Assembly (NCBI GenBank): GCA_964564915.1
Contig: CAZMCU010000044.1
Location: 1 to 12,836, forward strand
Length of the DNA stretch: 12,836 bases
Source of the DNA: JAFGBM01 sp964564915
GTDB lineage: Bacteria; Actinomycetota; Actinomycetes; Actinomycetales; Demequinaceae
Reading direction: 5' to 3'
The translations under genes were made by a program, and so were the position numbers. The notes beneath the pieces were generated by a model. It had not been told where the DNA came from. It made no database searches and saw nothing but the letters and a program-made list of their open reading frames with translations. Numbering within the stretch: position 1 is the stretch's first letter; each line of letters opens with the position of its first letter. Of the stretch, positions 1 through 6,040 are shown in pieces.

Positions 1-1202
1 CCGAGCACGTCGCGGGAGAGCGGCGCGGTCATGCAGTGGGGGCCACCACGGCCGCGGCTGAGTTGGCCACCGGGGATCTCGATCACCTCGATACCCGCAG
101 CCCGCAAGCCCGCGTTCGTGCCCGTGTTGTGGTGGTACGCGACCACCACCCCGGGGGACAGCGCGACGACGTTGTTCCCCATCGTCCATTGCTCGCGTTC
201 GGCGTCGCCTCCGGTGGGGACGACGCGCAACCGATCGATCCCGAGCGCCTCCGCGACGACCTCGACGAACGGTCGCGTCTCTTCCGTCTCCTCGACGAGG
301 CTCGGGTCGGCGTCGGACGGTCGGAGGGAAACGGAGTGGATGGTGTCCACGATCGGGGGGAACACGGTGACGCAGTCGCGATCGGCGAACGTCACCACGG
401 AGTCGAGGTGCATGGCGCGACGTTCGTGGGGAAGCGTCGCGACGACGACGCGCGTCGCGGCCCCCGCGGCGAACAGGGTGGAGGCGAGGGCGCGGACGGC
501 GTCGGGGGAGGTTCGCTCACCCGCGCCGGCGAGGACCACCCCGTTTCCGGCCACGAGGAGGTCGCCTCCCTCGAGGGGTTCGACCGACGACCCCGATGCG
601 GCATCTCCCGTCCACACTCGGGCACGACCGGCGAACCGTGGGTGGAAGCGGTACACCGCCTCGAGCACCGAGGTCTCTCCACGGCGGGCGGGGAAACGGA
701 GGGAGTTGAGGGTGACTCCTCCGCCGATCCACGACGCGGAGTCGCGCGTGTAGAGGAGGCTGGGGAGCGGGGCGAGGACGTACGCGGCGGGGTCAAGATT
801 CGCGCCGCTCGCCCCCAGCCCCGGGGGGAGGTCGTCGATCGCGATCCCTCCCGTGACCCCGCGAGCCAGGTCGTCGGAGGAGAAGTCGTCGAGGAAGGAA
901 CGAACGTCCGGAGCGATCCCCGGGGTGAGCCGGTCGAGGAGCCACGCGCGGGCGTCGGGAACGGAGAGCGTCTCGGCCAGCACGTCGGCCAACTCGACCA
1001 CTTCGACGCCTCGCCCCGTCAACTCGTGAACGAACGCGGCGTGGTCGCGTTGTGCCTGCTCGACGTCCATGACCTCGTCGAAGAGCAACTCGGCGCAGTT
1101 GCCCTGGGTGAGGCGCCGGTGGGCGAGGCCCGGAGCGCACACGAGGACGGCGCGGAGGGTATCGACCTCGCTCCGGACCCCGAGGGGGACCGCGTGTGGC
1201 AT
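1..1202 (-). CDS. arcA: Arginine deiminase, C-terminus cut by window edge
   Basis: This enzyme hydrolyses L-arginine to citrulline and ammonia, the first step of the cytoplasmic arginine deiminase pathway. The 400 visible residues carry the family signatures in order: YTRD (Asp154), EGGD (Glu211), HLDSVVTF (His265 and Asp267), GGDAEREQWTMGNN (about 331-344) and GRGGPHCMT with the nucleophile Cys390. These match the known catalytic set of Asp, Glu, His, Asp and Cys. Family members run to about 400-420 residues, so only a few C-terminal residues are missing. The start is the ATG whose complement is 1200-1202, five bases after a GGAGG ribosome site (1208-1212). A TAGCGT -10-like box lies at 1235-1240 on the minus strand. 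No arcB, arcC or arcD is visible, but the downstream side is outside the window. dipZ lies upstream on the same strand, 85 bases away, and I see no functional link. Confidence 0.96.
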   Translation of the reverse strand, partial: MPHAVPLGVRSEVDTLRAVLVCAPGLAHRRLTQGNCAELLFDEVMDVEQAQRDHAAFVHELTGRGVEVVELADVLAETLSVPDARAWLLDRLTPGIAPDVRSFLDDFSSDDLARGVTGGIAIDDLPPGLGASGANLDPAAYVLAPLPSLLYTRDSASWIGGGVTLNSLRFPARRGETSVLEAVYRFHPRFAGRARVWTGDAASGSSVEPLEGGDLLVAGNGVVLAGAGERTSPDAVRALASTLFAAGAATRVVVATLPHERRAMHLDSVVTFADRDCVTVFPPIVDTIHSVSLRPSDADPSLVEETEETRPFVEVVAEALGIDRLRVVPTGGDAEREQWTMGNNVVALSPGVVVAYHHNTGTNAGLRAAGIEVIEIPGGQLSRGRGGPHCMTAPLSRDVL

Positions 1203-1234
1203 GGCATCCTCCGGTGGCTAGCGCCTCTCGCCTG

Positions 1235-1240
1235 ACGCTA
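1235..1240 (-). promoter_or_regulatory. Possible -10 box of arcA
   Basis: On the minus strand this reads TAGCGT, a TAnnnT actinobacterial -10 form, about 32 bases before the arcA start codon. That would leave a short leader containing the GGAGG site. I see no clear -35. Confidence 0.35.
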
Positions 1241-1287
1241 CCGCACGGGGGTGCCGCCGCCGATCGCAGGGAAGGGTAATGGGACGG

Positions 1288-3027
1288 CTACCCGAAGGTG
1301 AAAGCGTAGGCCTCGATGCCGGGCGTGAACTCGATCGTCATGAGGTCCTCGGTCGCGTTGCCGGAGTAGAGCGTGTACAGGATCGGAGTACCGGAGACAT
1401 CGAATTCGTTGAGGAAGCCGGGGTTGTCCGCGAGCGTGACACGCACGGTCCCGGAACCTCCGAGGACGAGGTACACGTCCGCGGCGCGGAAGCGGTAGGC
1501 GAGGGTAGCGTCATCGCCCGCGAGCGCGTACTCGGGGGTGATGGTCCACGTTCCACCGAGGGTGGGGGTGTCGCGCGGGGGGTCGGCCGCGAGCGTGAAG
1601 TCGAACGGGACGTCCGCCCCCCCGGCGTCGTTGTAGTACCCCCGCAACCGGTTGTACCCGAGGTACGTCTCCGGTGAGATGTCACCCGTCACGGTGCTGC
1701 CATCGACGGCGACCACGGGTGTCGCCGGGAGGTCGAGGAGCTGCTGGATGAGCTTCTCGGTTTCGGCGTAGTAGCCCTCACCCCAGTTCACCTGGCGCAC
1801 CTCGCCGTCGCGGTCGATCAGGTAATGCGCGGGCCAGTAGCGCTGGTCCCAAGCGGTCCACGTCGCGTAGTCGTTGTCGAGCGCAATGGGGTAGGTGACG
1901 CCGAGCCGGGAGGCGGCGTCCACGACGTTGCCCTCGACGTGCTCGAACGCGAACTCCGGTGTGTGAACGCCGATGACGACGAGCCCGTCCGCCGCATACC
2001 GTTCGTTCCACGCCTCGATGTACGGGAGCGTTCGTTGGCAGTTGATGCAGGAGTACGTCCAGAAGTCGAGGAGGACAACACGGCCGCGGAGGCTCTCGAG
2101 CGTGAGGGGGGCGCCGTCGATCCCGGTGAGATCGGCGGTGTTGAGCCACGCGGTGATGCCGGGAAGGCCGCGAGCGGGACCGCAGTCCCGAAGCACGGAG
2201 GGGTCGAACGAGCAGGCGTAGAACGAGGAGGTGGATGTGGATGTGGTGTCCGCGCCCGTGAGGTTGGCAATCTCGTTCTGAACGGTCGCGTTGCCCTCAA
2301 TCGCGTCTTGCGCGTCGGCGAGGACCCCGGGGACGAGGCGTTGGAGGGGCTCGAACACGTTGAACGTGAGGAGGAGCGAGGTGGCGACCAGGATCGCGCC
2401 GGAGACCTGGCGGACCAGGGAGAGCCTCGCCCTGACCGCGCGAATCCGCGTGGCGATCGCTCGCCCCGCAAGCGCGAACGCGAGAAGGGGAATGGCGAGG
2501 CCAAGGCAGAACGCCGCCGTAAGGACGACGAGGTTCCAACTGATCCCCGCCGTCGCGGCGACGACGGTGATGGCCGCGAGGATGGGCCCCGCGCACGGCA
2601 CGAACACGAGGCCCAGCGCGACCCCCACGCCGAAGGAGCCACCGGATCCGAACGCTCCACGGGTGCGCAGGCGCTCGGGAAGGCGAACGCGTTCGAACGG
2701 CCGGGAGAGGAGGTCACCGAGGGGGCGGATGAGTAGCCCGAGCCCGACGATGGAGAGAACGACGATGCCGGTCCACCTCAGGAAGTCAGCGGGAAGGTGA
2801 AGGAAGCCGAGGAGCGAACCACCCACCAGGGTGAACACGCCAAAGGACGTCACGAGGCCCGCGACGACGAGGTAGGGACGACGGGTCGAGGGTGCCTCCG
2901 AGGACGCGGTGCCAGGAGCGGGGGTCGGCGCTGCGGTCGCGAGAATGGCGGGGAGAACGGGCAGCACGCAGGGACTGACAGCGGTGATGATGCCAGAGAC
3001 GATTCCGACAAGCGCGAGGGTGATCAT
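1288..3027 (-). CDS. dipZ: DipZ-type thiol-disulfide carrier: CcdA membrane domain fused to thioredoxin-like domains
   Basis: The protein is predicted to carry electrons across the membrane and reduce disulfides outside the cytoplasm, or to serve cytochrome c maturation. The N-terminal part (about 1-225) is a six-helix CcdA domain with the redox cysteines in SPCVLPVLPA (Cys20) and VPCAGPI (Cys145). A linker with two further cysteines (272 and 282) leads to an AhpC/TSA-type thioredoxin domain with the motif CINC (327-330) in FWTYSCINCQRTLPYI. The last about 140 residues resemble the C-terminal beta domain of mycobacterial DipZ. This domain order and the 579-residue length fit that family. I chose the ATG at 3027 because it puts the first helix at the N-terminus. 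A longer frame opens at 3198 but adds 57 residues with no membrane or signal character and would crowd the divergent gene. The ribosome site at 3027 is weak, so the exact start is uncertain. Confidence 0.9.
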   Translation of the reverse strand: MITLALVGIVSGIITAVSPCVLPVLPAILATAAPTPAPGTASSEAPSTRRPYLVVAGLVTSFGVFTLVGGSLLGFLHLPADFLRWTGIVVLSIVGLGLLIRPLGDLLSRPFERVRLPERLRTRGAFGSGGSFGVGVALGLVFVPCAGPILAAITVVAATAGISWNLVVLTAAFCLGLAIPLLAFALAGRAIATRIRAVRARLSLVRQVSGAILVATSLLLTFNVFEPLQRLVPGVLADAQDAIEGNATVQNEIANLTGADTTSTSTSSFYACSFDPSVLRDCGPARGLPGITAWLNTADLTGIDGAPLTLESLRGRVVLLDFWTYSCINCQRTLPYIEAWNERYAADGLVVIGVHTPEFAFEHVEGNVVDAASRLGVTYPIALDNDYATWTAWDQRYWPAHYLIDRDGEVRQVNWGEGYYAETEKLIQQLLDLPATPVVAVDGSTVTGDISPETYLGYNRLRGYYNDAGGADVPFDFTLAADPPRDTPTLGGTWTITPEYALAGDDATLAYRFRAADVYLVLGGSGTVRVTLADNPGFLNEFDVSGTPILYTLYSGNATEDLMTIEFTPGIEAYAFTFG

Positions 3028-3216
3028 CGTCAGTCCAACCCCGCAACGGGGGCCGATATTCCCCCCAGGGAGGCGGCGACACGCCGCAGGGAACTTGTCC
3101 TCCGGCCCGTACGTTGCCAGCACGAACACCCGACGACCGGAGAGGGGGAGTCGCGTGGTGGGCAAGGGATCGATCCTGTGGCAGACTGCATGGGGCACGA
3201 AAGGAAGGCACTACCG
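3028..3216. other. Divergent intergenic region between dipZ and the 154-residue protein
   Basis: This holds the start regions of two diverging genes. On the plus strand CAGACT (3182-3187) is a possible -10 that would give a leader of about 23 bases carrying AAGGAAGG. I found no convincing -35, operator palindrome or -10 for dipZ. Confidence 0.4.
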
Positions 3217-3681
3217 ATGGACGAGTCGTCAACCCTGAGACTGATGGCTCACCCCGACACCACCCCCTTCATTTGCGGCACTTGCCCCCTCTCCCATCCC
3301 AAGCACGTCGGTTGGCTCGGCGTCGGTGCCACGCCCTACGCGACCTTCGCCGCGATCTCCTATCTTGAGGTCCCCGAGGTGTACGTTGACGTCGCCCTGG
3401 GCGACATGCGGGAGGGCCGATTCGTCGCGAGCGCCATCTTCGGGTGCCGGGTGGGATACATCCCGGAGAACGGGGCACCCGGCTACGAGTACACGGGCTC
3501 GACGATCCTGCTCAAGGACCCCGCCCACCCCCTCAACGTTCAGCATGGCGCGGTCGATCTTCACCCGCGGCGTGACGAGTTTTGGCGAGTCGTGGCGTGG
3601 CTGGCCCAATCGGAAGACCTGGTCGCGGAAGCCGTTCGGGCCGTCGCGACTCAGTACAGTACGGTCAGCGCCTCGGCGTAA
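3217..3681 (+). CDS. Hypothetical protein, 154 residues, unrecognised
   Basis: I do not recognise a family. The protein is soluble-looking and starts with a short tail followed by FICGTCPLSHPKHVGWLG, which holds a CxxC pair and two histidines that might bind metal. A hydrophobic, probably beta-rich core follows, with a third cysteine in IFGCRVGYIPENG. The last about 35 residues look helical. The start is the ATG at 3217 behind AAGGAAGG (3201-3208), eight bases away. An in-frame ATG at 3190 has no ribosome site. It is transcribed away from dipZ across a 189-base gap, and the RraB-like gene follows 40 bases downstream on the same strand. Codon use is GC-rich at third positions like its neighbours, supporting a real gene. 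The opposite-strand frame here shows no family features. Confidence 0.72.
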   Translation: MDESSTLRLMAHPDTTPFICGTCPLSHPKHVGWLGVGATPYATFAAISYLEVPEVYVDVALGDMREGRFVASAIFGCRVGYIPENGAPGYEYTGSTILLKDPAHPLNVQHGAVDLHPRRDEFWRVVAWLAQSEDLVAEAVRAVATQYSTVSASA

Positions 3682-3708
3682 GCCATTCCCAACCGCGAAC
3701 GAGAGCGC

Positions 3709-3721
3709 TACGCTGCGTGCC
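3709..3721 (+). promoter_or_regulatory. -10 box for a leaderless GTG start
   Basis: TACGCT at 3709-3714 is followed by seven bases and then the GTG at 3722. No ribosome site is present. This is the geometry of leaderless actinobacterial transcripts, where transcription begins at the start codon. Confidence 0.55.
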
Positions 3722-4153
3722 GTGGGCACGTACGAGCCCGACGATTCGCGCGACCAACCCGTGATGACCGCGCGGATGCTGCATGAGCGCTCGCCGGTGG
3801 ACGGTATTCGCTACCAGGAACTGCGCGTCGTCCAGAACCTCGTGAAAATGGGGGCGGACATCACCGCACCTCGCCACGTGATCTTCTACTTGTATTTCCC
3901 GCGGAAGTCGGGCGCGAACGCCGCGGCGAGGGCGCTCCGTCATCGGGGACACGAGGTTTCGGTGCATCCACCCTGGGAGAAGATCCCCCAGTGGGCCACG
4001 GTCGCCGAGACGCGCGACCGCGCCATCGTTCCGGACTTCCTTCGCGAAACCGTCGACGTCTGCGAGAAGCTTGCCGACCACCACGACGGGGTTTTCGACG
4101 GATGGGAAGCCGGGTTGACGGAGGCGGAGGTCAAGGCGCGCGAGGAGGAATAG
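3722..4153 (+). CDS. RraB-like (RNase E inhibitor family) protein, copy 1
   Basis: The C-terminal about 85 residues look like the RraB domain: RHVIFYLYFP, then a helix, then WATVAETRDRAIVP, and the closing FDGWEAG, which resembles the DGWE ending of enterobacterial RraB. In E. coli RraB binds and inhibits RNase E. Whether actinobacterial members act on RNase E/G is not shown. The protein is 143 residues from the GTG at 3722, which sits seven bases after TACGCT and has no ribosome site. An ATG at 3764 is an alternative start, also without a ribosome site. A paralogue at 9747-10151 aligns without gaps over 81 residues with about 39 identities by eye, and the alignment continues upstream for about 32 residues. 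The C-terminus ends in acidic residues. The cytoplasm is the likely location, as there is no signal or membrane segment. Confidence 0.78.
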   Translation: MGTYEPDDSRDQPVMTARMLHERSPVDGIRYQELRVVQNLVKMGADITAPRHVIFYLYFPRKSGANAAARALRHRGHEVSVHPPWEKIPQWATVAETRDRAIVPDFLRETVDVCEKLADHHDGVFDGWEAGLTEAEVKAREEE

Positions 4154-4170
4154 GGCGAATGCGATTGGGG

Positions 4171-4198
4171 TTGTGAATAAGGTGACCCTTACTCACAA
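4171..4198 (+). promoter_or_regulatory. 28-base inverted repeat, probable operator, just before a ribosome site
   Basis: The arms TTGTGAATAAGG (4171-4182) and CCTTACTCACAA (4187-4198) are reverse complements except at one position and surround the centre TGAC. A TAAGGT box (4178-4183) of -10 form lies inside. The AAGGAG ribosome site follows at 4197-4202. A repressor bound here would block transcription. A hairpin in RNA is the alternative reading. Confidence 0.6.
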
Positions 4199-4207
4199 GG
4201 AGATCGC

Positions 4208-4405
4208 ATGAACCTCAATTCTGAAACACCATTCGGCGAGACCGCAGGTCTCCGCCGCGACCCGCAGGATGGGGAAACCCCTCGCGAGAAAGCCCGCGTG
4301 CCGGGTGACCGACGCCGTTCGCGTGTCAGCGACCGACGCGGGAGGGGGCCCACCGATCGTCGCGGACGTGGGTTGGACCTCTATCGGTTCGAGCGGCCGC
4401 AATAA
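4208..4405 (+). CDS. Small arginine-rich basic protein, 65 residues, unrecognised
   Basis: I do not recognise a family. The ATG at 4208 follows AAGGAG (4197-4202) by five bases, one of the best ribosome sites in the window, and is preceded by a near-perfect palindrome. The N-terminal third is acidic and polar. The second half is very basic, with the related segments GDRRRSR, SDRRGRG and TDRRGRG (about 36-57), ending LDLYRFERPQ. This composition suggests a disordered nucleic-acid-binding or partner-binding peptide, which is inference from composition only. There is no membrane segment or signal peptide. It lies 54 bases after the RraB-like gene and 51 bases before the membrane protein, all on the same strand. 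The strong initiation signals support a real gene, but its short length keeps confidence moderate. Confidence 0.55.
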   Translation: MNLNSETPFGETAGLRRDPQDGETPREKARVPGDRRRSRVSDRRGRGPTDRRGRGLDLYRFERPQ

Positions 4406-4444
4406 CAGATTCCGCAAAGAGGGGCGCTCTCGCGCCGTACCCGC

Positions 4445-4456
4445 TACGGTAGTGGC
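4445..4456 (+). promoter_or_regulatory. -10 box for a leaderless ATG start
   Basis: TACGGT (4445-4450) is followed by six bases and the ATG at 4457, with no ribosome site between. This indicates a leaderless transcript. Confidence 0.6.
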
Positions 4457-4954
4457 ATGCAACCGAAACCGCCCCTTGGCCCGTTTGACATCGCGGGGAT
4501 CATCGCGGCTTCGCTCGTGGTGCTGGGAGCCTTTCTTCCGTTCTGGGTCTTTGACTTCGGTTTCCTGGGCGGTACCATGTCCGTCCCTTTCCGTGAGTCA
4601 TCCGGTGGGGACTTCACGTTGATCCTGGGCGCCGCGGCGGCCGTCCTTGTGGTGCTGAGGATGAGGATCGGTGCGATTCTTGCTCTCGTCGTGACCGGCC
4701 TCGTCATCATTTGGCAGGCGTCGGATGTTGGGGCCGGGGTGGGGATAAGCCTGGGAATCGGCTTGTTCGTCATGGTGGTAGGTATCATCGGGGGAGTCAT
4801 CGTCCTGGCGATTGCGGAGAACCAAGCGGAGCATGCGCCGCGCACCGCGAGTGGCGCGGCGGCTGCCGCCCCCTGGAAGCCGCCCGATTTCACCCCCCAA
4901 CCCGACACGACACGCCCGATGGTCGATCCCGAGGATCCCTTCCGCATCGTTTAG
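4457..4954 (+). CDS. Small four-helix membrane protein, unrecognised
   Basis: The 165-residue product has four predicted membrane segments, at about 12-32, 52-68, 70-87 and 96-120. A proline-rich cytoplasmic or surface tail of about 45 residues follows, ending PEDPFRIV. The loop between helices 1 and 2 (about 33-51) holds GGTMSVPFRESSGGD. I do not recognise a family, and many actinobacterial small membrane proteins look like this. The start ATG lies six bases after TACGGT, so the gene is probably leaderless. It stands alone: the MarR gene 124 bases downstream has its own promoter. The hydrophobic pattern and codon use favour this strand over the opposite-strand frame. Confidence 0.75.
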   Translation: MQPKPPLGPFDIAGIIAASLVVLGAFLPFWVFDFGFLGGTMSVPFRESSGGDFTLILGAAAAVLVVLRMRIGAILALVVTGLVIIWQASDVGAGVGISLGIGLFVMVVGIIGGVIVLAIAENQAEHAPRTASGAAAAAPWKPPDFTPQPDTTRPMVDPEDPFRIV

Positions 4955-4990
4955 CACGAGTCGACGTGGGGGAGCGGGCGACGCGCCCGG

Positions 4991-5005
4991 GCAACGAATA
5001 GTTGC
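4991..5005 (+). promoter_or_regulatory. MarR operator 1 (GCAAC-gaata-GTTGC)
   Basis: This is a perfect 5+5 inverted repeat with the centre GAATA. It overlaps the -35 box TTGCAA (5002-5007) of the MarR gene promoter. It shares the core AACGAATAGTT with operator 2, 49 bases further on. It is the likely binding site of the downstream MarR protein. Confidence 0.75.
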
Positions 5006-5030
5006 AAAGATCCCGCAAGCGCGCTAATCT
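5002..5030 (+). promoter_or_regulatory. Promoter of the MarR gene
   Basis: The -35 box TTGCAA (5002-5007) and -10 box TAATCT (5025-5030) are 17 bases apart, the ideal sigma-70 spacing. Transcription should start near 5037, just before operator 2. Confidence 0.72.
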
Positions 5031-5039
5031 ATTGCATGG

Positions 5040-5054
5040 CTAACGAATAGTTAG
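5040..5054 (+). promoter_or_regulatory. MarR operator 2 (CTAAC-gaata-GTTAG)
   Basis: This is a perfect 5+5 inverted repeat with the same GAATA centre as operator 1. It lies just downstream of the predicted transcription start, where a bound repressor would block RNA polymerase. The two sites bracket the promoter, which fits autorepression. Confidence 0.78.
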
Positions 5055-5078
5055 TCTGACAACAACGAAGGAGGTCCC

Positions 5079-5777
5079 ATGGCTGAGAACCAGCATGAGA
5101 CCGGGGGCGAGACCCCCAACGACGGTGGCCACGATGGCCACGACGACCACGAGGGCCGCGAAGACAACTACGTCCGCCGCCTCGGTCGCACGACGCGCGC
5201 GATGCGCCGTCACCTCGAACAGACGATCAGCGACGTCCCGGGCGGGATGAGCGCATGGTGGGTGCTTCGGTACCTCCATCGCGCCGGTCCCCAAGTCCAG
5301 GCGGACATCGCCGAGAACATCGGCGTCGCGGGCTCCACGCTCACGCGCCGACTCGAGCAGATGGAGGCCGACGGCCTCATCACCCGGACGGTGGACGACG
5401 CCGACAAGCGCCGGGTCATCGTCGCACTCAGCGAGCGGGGCGAGGCCCTGCGTTCTGGGCAACGCGAGCGTGCCGACGCTACGACGGCGGCCTTGCTCGA
5501 GGGCGTGAGCCCGGAGGACCTAGCGGCGTTCGGCCGCGTCATGGAACGGATCGACGAGAACCTCCGGGCGCTCGGAGTCGACCCGAACGGACGCGGGCAC
5601 GGACGTGGAGGCGGGCGCGGATTCCGATCCGGGTTCGGCCCCGGTAGTGGACGCGGTGAAGGCGGCGGAAGCCGCGGAAGCCGCGGAAGCCGCGAAAGCA
5701 GCAGGCGTGGAGAGCACGGCGGGCGACGCGGCGAAAGCCGCAACGGGCGCTGGGCTCGATTCGACGACGAGGTGTAA
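5079..5777 (+). CDS. MarR-family transcriptional regulator with His/Asp-rich head and RGG-like tail
   Basis: This is a winged-helix repressor. Residues about 30-165 form the MarR core: the DNA-recognition region runs through VQADIAENIGVAGSTLTRRL, and the wing carries DDADKRR (106-112), the family's D-x-R-type motif. The start ATG at 5079 follows AAGGAGG by five bases. Two perfect operators around its promoter (4991-5005 and 5040-5054) suggest autorepression. MarR proteins usually have about 140-160 residues. This one has 232, because of two extra parts. The head (18-28) is rich in His and Asp and could bind metal. The tail (about 170-232) is a low-complexity stretch of Gly, Arg and Ser with repeated RGG/SRG units, partly made of a nine-base tandem repeat. 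The tail is probably disordered and may add nonspecific nucleic-acid binding (inference). The ligand is unknown, and no efflux pump or oxidative-stress gene sits next to it. Confidence 0.93.
   Translation: MAENQHETGGETPNDGGHDGHDDHEGREDNYVRRLGRTTRAMRRHLEQTISDVPGGMSAWWVLRYLHRAGPQVQADIAENIGVAGSTLTRRLEQMEADGLITRTVDDADKRRVIVALSERGEALRSGQRERADATTAALLEGVSPEDLAAFGRVMERIDENLRALGVDPNGRGHGRGGGRGFRSGFGPGSGRGEGGGSRGSRGSRESSRRGEHGGRRGESRNGRWARFDDEV
5667..5693 (+). repeat. Nine-base tandem repeat, three copies, inside the MarR tail
   Basis: GGAAGCCGC occurs three times in a row, followed by a degenerate fourth unit. It encodes successive Gly-Ser-Arg units of the disordered tail. Slippage at such a repeat would lengthen or shorten the tail in frame. 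Confidence 0.8.
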
Positions 5778-5791
5778 TCCTCAAACGGACG

Positions 5792-6040
5792 TCAGGGGGC
5801 GGTCCGGCTTCGGCCGGGCCGCCCTTCGTCGTCTCCGTCGGCACCGAGCACGTTCGCGATTTCGCGGTGGAGTTGGGGCAGGCTCGAGCGCACGGTGTCC
5901 CACACGATGTCGGGATCGACGCGCCAGTACCCGTGGACGATGAGGTTGCGTTGGCCCTTGGCTCGATCGTTGCTGACGTGGTAGGTGTAGAGCGGAAGAC
6001 GGGAGGTCGGCGATGAGGTCCAGGACCCACGGTCGCGGCG
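5792..6040 (-). pseudogene. C-terminal remnant of a HepT-like (DUF86) HEPN ribonuclease toxin
   Basis: The minus-strand frame ending at TGA (5792-5794) encodes AKGQRNLIVHGYWRVDPDIV and then WDTVRSSLPQLHREIANVLG. RNLIVHGY is exactly the RX4HXY active-site motif of HepT toxins, and the following VD.DIVWDTV..LP pattern is typical of that family's C-terminus. In HepT/MntA systems this RNase is neutralised by an antitoxin with a nucleotidyltransferase fold. Here the frame runs only from a stop codon at 6041-6043, and I find no ATG, GTG or TTG ahead of the motif. Upstream of about 5990 the similarity fades into the start of the 6013 lipoprotein gene. The N-terminal two thirds of the domain are missing, and no antitoxin partner is visible. 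It is best read as a decayed fragment. A frameshift within a longer gene is less likely. Confidence 0.6.
5797..5824. terminator. Strong UUCG hairpin, likely terminator of the MarR gene
   Basis: The 12-base arms (5797-5808 and 5813-5824) pair throughout except for one G-T wobble and close on a C(TTCG)G tetraloop, a very stable form. It begins 19 bases after the MarR stop codon. There is no T run behind it, which is common in GC-rich actinobacteria. On the minus strand it lies inside the last codons of the HepT-like remnant. Confidence 0.65.

Noticed and set aside
36..1235. A 399-residue plus-strand frame across the left end
   Set aside because: It is the shadow of arginine deiminase, whose catalytic motifs are all on the minus strand. 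The plus frame is low-complexity Gly/Glu/Arg.
3028..3198. A 57-residue N-terminal extension of dipZ from an ATG at 3198
   Set aside because: It has no signal or membrane character, and the CcdA domain begins naturally at the ATG at 3027.
2797..3216. Upstream extension of the 154-residue protein
   Set aside because: It overlaps the dipZ coding region and is low-complexity Gly/Arg/Glu. The ribosome site supports 3217.
5079..5150. The repeated CACGATGGCCACGACGACCACG-like stretch considered as a CRISPR or regulatory repeat
   Set aside because: It encodes the His/Asp-rich head of the MarR protein in frame, and the units are too short and irregular for a CRISPR array.
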